From Paracoccaceae bacterium (GTDB lineage: Bacteria; Pseudomonadota; Alphaproteobacteria; Rhodobacterales; Rhodobacteraceae), in the NCBI GenBank assembly GCA_023254015.1, contig JALQYS010000237.1, positions 1 to 9,242 of the forward strand: a stretch of DNA of 9,242 nt, read 5' to 3'. Below are positions 6,279-9,242 of this stretch, piece after piece; the first letter of the stretch is position 1; each line of letters starts with the position of its first letter. A program made the translations under genes and the position numbers. The notes beneath the pieces are model-generated. The model was given only the letters and a program-made list of their open reading frames with translations. It ran no database searches and was not told where the DNA came from.

Positions 6279-6724
6279 AACGGCTGGCCTCTTTGCTGCT
6301 GCTGATCGCCGCGCCGGCCCTGGCGCAAGAGATGGCCGAGGCACCGGGGGCCAAGCTGCGCATTCTCGACAAGCTGACCGGCGAAGTGCAGGACGTGACC
6401 TTGGGCCGCGGCCAGTCTGTGGTTGCCGGGCGGCTGACGGTTCAGGTCGATTCCTGCCGTTCACCGGCCGACAATACCGTGGCCGAGGCCGATGCCCACC
6501 TGACGATCCTCGATTCTGCCGCGTCTGATCCGGTGTTTTCCGGCTGGATGGTGGCCTCGGCCCCGGCGCTGTCCGCGCTGGACCATCCGCGTTACGACGT
6601 CTGGGTGCTGCGCTGCGATGTGCCCGATCTGGCCTTGCCGTCAGTCGAAGAGGCGCCCGAAGAGGCGGTCGCGCCCGAAGGCGCGGCCCCCGATGAGGCC
6701 GCGACCCAGGATGGCAATGGCTGA
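6275..6724 (+). CDS. DUF2155 domain-containing periplasmic protein
   Basis: A protein of unknown function found mainly in alphaproteobacteria. The 149 residues start with a signal peptide (1-18, cleavage after ALA-Q). The DUF2155 domain follows, with LRILDKLTGEVQDVTLGRGQ (28-47), the strand GRLTVQVDSC (52-61), AHLTILD (74-80), FSGWMVASAPALSALDHPRYDVWV (88-111) and C114. The conserved pair C61 and C114 may form a disulphide in the periplasm. A tail rich in Glu, Ala and Pro (121-149) is not part of the domain. The ATG overlaps the mlaD stop as ATGA, so expression is probably coupled. The position in the NDUFA12-mlaD operon suggests an envelope role, but that is inference. The last 133 bases are antisense to aat. 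Confidence 0.92.
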   Translation: MKRLASLLLLIAAPALAQEMAEAPGAKLRILDKLTGEVQDVTLGRGQSVVAGRLTVQVDSCRSPADNTVAEADAHLTILDSAASDPVFSGWMVASAPALSALDHPRYDVWVLRCDVPDLALPSVEEAPEEAVAPEGAAPDEAATQDGNG

Positions 6725-7317
6725 TAGTGCGGTGGGTTGAACGCGGCTTCGGCCGCCAAAGCCGCGCGCAGCCGTTTGTGATAGGCGGCGCGGGGAATTT
6801 CCACCGCGCCCAGACTGGCCAGATGCGGCGTCAGGAACTGGGTGTCGAACAGCTGAAAGCCGCCGGCGCGCAGCCGATGCACAAGCCAGGCCAGGGCCAC
6901 TTTTGACGCCCCGGTTTCGCGGGAAAACATCGATTCCCCGAAAAACGCCGCCCCCAGCACCACGCCATAAACCCCGCCCACCAGCCGCCCATCCTGCCAG
7001 ACCTCCAGGCTGTGGGCATGGCCAGTCTCGTGCAAGGCGTTGTAAAGGTTGAAGATTTCTTCATTGATCCAGGTTTCGGCACGGTCGGCACAGCCGCGCA
7101 CCACGCCTGCGAAATCGCGGTCGGTGGTGATGGTGAACCGCCCTTGCCGGATCAGCTTGGCCAGACTGCGCGAGATGTGGAACCCGTCAAGCGGGAAGAT
7201 GCCCCGCAGGCGCGGGTCGACCCAATGCACCACCGGGTCATCGCGCCCCTCGGCCATGGGAAAGACGCCCATGGCATAGGCCTGCAACAAAAGCTCTGGG
7301 GTAATCCGGCTAGACAT
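6592..7317 (-). CDS. aat: Leucyl/phenylalanyl-tRNA-protein transferase
   Basis: Aat moves Leu or Phe from charged tRNA to the N terminus of proteins that begin with Lys or Arg. This creates N-end-rule degrons read by ClpS for ClpAP. The 241 residues show the family blocks: LLLQAYAMGVFPMAEG (9-24), WVDPRLRGIFPLDGFHISRSL (32-52), TWINEEIFNLYNALHETGHAHSLEVW (82-107), the core GGVYGVVLGAAFFGESMFSRETGASKVAL (114-142) and QLFDTQFLTPHLASLGAVEI (155-174). The protein is longer than the usual 200-220 residues because of an Ala/Ser/Gly-rich stretch (206-235) before the ending TQTS, which resembles alphaproteobacterial Aat C termini as I recall them. The start ATG at 7317-7315 fits homology; no clear ribosome binding site is seen. 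It follows accC by 57 bases and overlaps the DUF2155 gene tail to tail. Confidence 0.94.
   Translation of the reverse strand: MSSRITPELLLQAYAMGVFPMAEGRDDPVVHWVDPRLRGIFPLDGFHISRSLAKLIRQGRFTITTDRDFAGVVRGCADRAETWINEEIFNLYNALHETGHAHSLEVWQDGRLVGGVYGVVLGAAFFGESMFSRETGASKVALAWLVHRLRAGGFQLFDTQFLTPHLASLGAVEIPRAAYHKRLRAALAAEAAFNPPHYQPLPSWVAASSGAAPSGATASSGASSTDGKARSGTSQRSTQTS
6647..6667. repeat. Short 12-base-period direct repeat inside the aat/DUF2155 overlap
   Basis: GAAGAGGCG occurs at 6647-6655 and again at 6659-6667, separated by CCC, and degenerate copies continue to about 6710. The period is a multiple of three. It codes for Glu/Ala/Pro repeats in the DUF2155 protein and Ala/Ser/Gly repeats in Aat. 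It may come from slipped-strand duplication. Confidence 0.6.
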
Positions 7318-7349
7318 CTGACGTCAGGAAACCGTGGCGGTGAAAGTCG

Positions 7350-7371
7350 AAGGGCGCCCGAGGGCGCCCTT
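7350..7371 (-). terminator. Hairpin between accC and aat
   Basis: A 9-base-pair perfect stem (AAGGGCGCC/GGCGCCCTT) with a 4-base loop starts 3 bases after the accC stop on the minus strand. What follows is TCGACTTTC, so the T run is poor. It could be a partial terminator that lets some transcription through to aat, or an mRNA-end stabiliser. On the plus strand it is followed by TGG only, and no plus gene ends here. Confidence 0.45.
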
Positions 7372-7374
7372 TGG

Positions 7375-8457
7375 TCATTTGGCGAATTGGCGCTCCAGCC
7401 ATTTTTCCAGCCAGTGGATATTGTATTCGCCGTTCTGGATCTCGGGTTCGGCCAGAAGCATGTGGAACAGCGGGATCGAGGTGTCGATGCCGTCGATGAT
7501 GATCTCGCCCAAGGCGCGCTTCAGCCGCGCCAGCGCCTCGGGCCGGTCGCGGCCATGCACGATCAGCTTGCCGATCAGGCTGTCGTAATAGGGCGGGATC
7601 CGGTAGCCGTCATAGAGTGCCGAATCCATCCGCACGCCAAGGCCCCCCGGCGCATGGTATTGCGTCACCTTGCCGGGGCAGGGCGAGAAGTTGGGGATCT
7701 TCTCGGCATTGATCCGCACTTCGATGCAGTGGCCGTTGATCTCCAGATCCTCTTGCCCGAAGGACATCTCCATGCCAGCCGCCACGCGGATCTGTTCGCG
7801 CACGAGGTCCACGCCGAAGATGCCTTCGGTGACCGGATGTTCCACCTGCAGGCGGGTGTTCATCTCGATGAAATAGAACTCGCCGTCTTCATAAAGGAAC
7901 TCGATGGTGCCCGCGCCGATGTAGTTGATCTTGGCGACCGCATCCGCACAGACCTTGCCGATCTTGGCGCGCATGGCGGGCGTGATGCAGGGGCCGGGGG
8001 CCTCTTCGAACACCTTCTGGTGGCGACGCTGAAGCGAGCAGTCACGTTCGCCCAGATGCACCGCCTTGCCACGGCCGTCGCCAAACACCTGAATCTCGAT
8101 GTGACGCGGCTTTTGCAGGTATTTCTCGATATAGACTTCGTCGTTGCCAAAGGCGGCCTTCGCCTCGGACCGCGCGGTGCGGAAGGCGATTTCCAGCTCT
8201 TCGGCGTTGCGGGCAACCTTCATCCCCCGCCCGCCGCCACCGGCGGTGGCCTTGATGATGACAGGGAATCCGATGCCGGCCGCCACGCCGATCGCCGTTT
8301 CGAAATCCGGCACGCCACCGTCCGACCCCGGAACGACCGGAATCCCCAGCGCCTTGGCGGTGTCTTTTGCGGTGATCTTGTCGCCCATGATGCGGATATG
8401 TTCCGCATTGGGGCCGATGAAGGTTATGCCGTGATCCTCCAGCGCCTGCGCGAAGCT
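7375..8457 (-). CDS. accC: Acetyl-CoA carboxylase biotin carboxylase subunit, N-terminal ~90 residues missing
   Basis: AccC carboxylates the biotin on AccB with ATP and bicarbonate, the first step of fatty acid synthesis. The visible 360 residues match residues from F91 of E. coli AccC to the end. They include the ATP-binding Lys in IRIMGDK and the Lys in PVIIKA, the loop GGGGRGM, ERDCSLQRRHQKV, the metal and biotin residues in YFIEMNTRLQVEHPVTE, and the conserved Arg in GLGVRMDS. The C terminus is complete (stop at 7377-7375). The start is not real: the frame runs to an ATG at 8484, but residues before SFAQALEDHG come from the antisense of purQ. The missing part includes the first subdomain with the ANRGE and HPGYGFLSEN motifs. 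The cut is the contig junction, not a biological deletion as far as I can judge. aat lies downstream, as is usual in this group. Confidence 0.95.
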   Translation of the reverse strand, partial: SFAQALEDHGITFIGPNAEHIRIMGDKITAKDTAKALGIPVVPGSDGGVPDFETAIGVAAGIGFPVIIKATAGGGGRGMKVARNAEELEIAFRTARSEAKAAFGNDEVYIEKYLQKPRHIEIQVFGDGRGKAVHLGERDCSLQRRHQKVFEEAPGPCITPAMRAKIGKVCADAVAKINYIGAGTIEFLYEDGEFYFIEMNTRLQVEHPVTEGIFGVDLVREQIRVAAGMEMSFGQEDLEINGHCIEVRINAEKIPNFSPCPGKVTQYHAPGGLGVRMDSALYDGYRIPPYYDSLIGKLIVHGRDRPEALARLKRALGEIIIDGIDTSIPLFHMLLAEPEIQNGEYNIHWLEKWLERQFAK

Positions 8458-8459
8458 GG
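8452..8459. other. Junction of two unrelated genomes (probable chimeric join)
   Basis: Left of this point the minus strand reads AccC up to the codons for SFAQ. Right of it the plus strand reads PurQ from the codons for EAGAE. Both genes lose their 5' parts at the same place. The bases GAAGCTGG fit both reading frames, so a short shared sequence may have caused the join. Base composition and codon choice change here from GC-rich to clearly more AT-rich. Confidence 0.85.
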
Positions 8460-9054
8460 GGCAGAAGTTGTTGCACTTTGGCATGGTGATTCATCTATTA
8501 ATAATGTCGATGCAGTAATTCTTCCAGGTGGATTTTCATATGGAGATTATCTTCGCTGCGGCGCAATTTCCAGATTTGCACCTGTGATGTCAGATGTAAT
8601 TGAAAAGGCAAAGCAAGGTCTGCCAGTTCTAGGTATATGTAACGGATTCCAAATTCTCTGCGAATCACACTTACTGCCAGGAGCGCTGACTCGCAATAAG
8701 GATCTGCACTTCATCTGCAAAGATCAAGAACTAGAAATTGTGAATAACAAAACTTTGTGGACCAGCGATTACCAAGCAGGTCAACACATCACGATTCCAC
8801 TAAAAAATGGCGAAGGCTCGTTTCAATGTGATGACAACACATTAAATATGTTGGAATCTGAAGGTCGCGTGGTGGCGCGTTATGTTGGCGAAAATCCAAA
8901 TGGTTCAAGAAATTTAATTGCAGGAATTACAAATGAACGTGGCAACATTGTTGGACTAATGCCGCACCCAGAACATGCAATTGAGGATTTATGTGGTCCA
9001 GGTACTGATGGCTTAAGTTTCTTCACTTCGATAATGAAAGCGATGATCAAATAA
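8452..9054 (+). CDS. purQ: Phosphoribosylformylglycinamidine synthase subunit PurQ, N terminus missing
   Basis: PurQ is the glutaminase subunit of FGAM synthase; it supplies ammonia to PurL in the fourth step of purine synthesis. About 200 residues are present, so roughly 25-30 N-terminal residues are missing compared with the usual 220-230. The fragment begins EAGAEVVALWHGD and shows ILPGGFSYGDYLRCGAI. The catalytic Cys lies in LGICNGFQIL (Cys codon at 8638-8640), and the catalytic His and Glu lie in MPHPEHAIED (His codon at 8965-8967). The stop TAA overlaps the purL ATG as TAATG. The frame is open to the left as far as 7012, but that is the antisense of accC. The AT-rich codon use differs from all genes to the left. 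Motifs such as VALWHGD and YLRCGAI look actinobacterial; a small-genome aquatic actinobacterium is a guess. Confidence 0.94.
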   Translation, partial: EAGAEVVALWHGDSSINNVDAVILPGGFSYGDYLRCGAISRFAPVMSDVIEKAKQGLPVLGICNGFQILCESHLLPGALTRNKDLHFICKDQELEIVNNKTLWTSDYQAGQHITIPLKNGEGSFQCDDNTLNMLESEGRVVARYVGENPNGSRNLIAGITNERGNIVGLMPHPEHAIEDLCGPGTDGLSFFTSIMKAMIK

Positions 9055-9242
9055 TGTCGCTAGATACCGTAAAAAACGCCGCAAATACCCCTGATAACAG
9101 CCAGCCTTATGCAGAACTTGGTTTAAAGCCAGATGAGTACCAGCGAATTCGCGATATTTTAAAACGCCGTCCAACTTCATCAGAATTGGCGATGTATTCA
9201 GTGATGTGGTCTGAGCACTGCTCATATAAATCTTCTAAGGTG
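9054..9242 (+). CDS. purL: Phosphoribosylformylglycinamidine synthase subunit PurL, N-terminal 63 codons
   Basis: PurL is the large synthase subunit that converts FGAR to FGAM with ATP and ammonia from PurQ. The 63 codons run to the window edge. The protein starts MSLDTVKNAANTPDN and continues with YAELGLKPDEYQRIRDILKR (19-38). RPTSSELAMYSVMWSEHCSYKSSK (39-62) follows, the strongly conserved N-terminal block of the small (about 740-residue) PurL type; the His in WSEHCSYK is a conserved active-site residue of the family. The ATG shares its A with the purQ stop, so translation is probably coupled. The wording of the conserved block agrees with actinobacterial PurL. The rest of the gene lies outside. 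Confidence 0.95.
   Translation, partial: MSLDTVKNAANTPDNSQPYAELGLKPDEYQRIRDILKRRPTSSELAMYSVMWSEHCSYKSSKV

Noticed and set aside
7350..7371. Full-strength terminator between accC and aat
   Set aside because: The stem is perfect but there is no T run on the minus strand, so I list it only as a weak or partial terminator.
7012..8451. 680-residue plus-strand frame ending in PurQ
   Set aside because: Everything before EAGAEVV is the antisense of accC and aat. The frame is a by-product of the junction, not a fusion protein.
8458..8484. ATG at 8484 as the start of accC
   Set aside because: The nine residues it would add (MPKCNNFCP) are the antisense of purQ codons and do not match AccC, which should have about 90 further residues here.
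1..9242. Mobile element, CRISPR, toxin-antitoxin, phage defence or another new multi-gene system
   Set aside because: I saw no transposase, integrase, evenly spaced direct repeats, or clusters of unknown genes; nearly all genes belong to known housekeeping or transport families.

Overview
Most of the window (about 1-8457) looks like a GC-rich alphaproteobacterium of the Rhodobacteraceae type. The reasons are an alpha-type SspB, a PmtA-like phospholipid N-methyltransferase, an NDUFA12-family complex I subunit, a DUF2155 gene opposite aat next to accC, and a circularly permuted two-piece tmRNA gene with an alphaproteobacterial-style tag (ANDNRAPMALAA). The last ~785 bases are visibly richer in A+T. 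They encode the end of purQ and the start of purL with protein sequences that look actinobacterial. The two parts meet inside two genes at once, so the window is most simply read as a chimeric contig from two organisms.

Layout. Bases 1-3010 are all on the minus strand. In transcription order they hold chrA (chromate-type transporter), sspB (ClpXP adaptor), a pmtA-like methyltransferase and fumC (fumarase, running off the left edge). Bases 3052-3096 hold two adjacent palindromes. Bases ~3160-3446 hold ssrA on the minus strand, with a near-consensus promoter at 3454-3482. A small GNAT acetyltransferase follows (3514-3933, minus), then a strong intrinsic terminator (3991-4028) that ends a periplasmic polyamine-type solute-binding protein gene (4045-5103, minus).

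A divergent intergenic region (5104-5439) leads into a compact plus-strand operon: NDUFA12-family protein, MlaD-like MCE protein and DUF2155 protein, joined by TAATG and ATGA overlaps. The DUF2155 gene converges on aat (leucyl/phenylalanyl-tRNA-protein transferase, minus). The two coding sequences overlap tail to tail by 133 bases. Upstream of aat on the same strand lies accC (biotin carboxylase), which lacks its first ~90 residues because of the junction near 8452-8459. Beyond it are purQ (lacking its N terminus) and purL (first 63 codons), overlapping as TAATG.

How the genes fit together. Most are housekeeping genes. Three parts of bacterial protein-degradation tagging lie within about 6 kb: tmRNA, the adaptor SspB that brings tagged proteins to ClpXP, and Aat, which adds N-end-rule degrons. 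The envelope theme (PmtA, MlaD) and the metabolic genes (FumC, AccC) look like ordinary chromosomal context. I see no mobile element, CRISPR array, phage gene, tRNA or rRNA, and no clear sign of an undescribed multi-gene system. The most informative observations are the junction, the two-piece tmRNA gene, the antisense overlap of two coding sequences and the paired palindromes.
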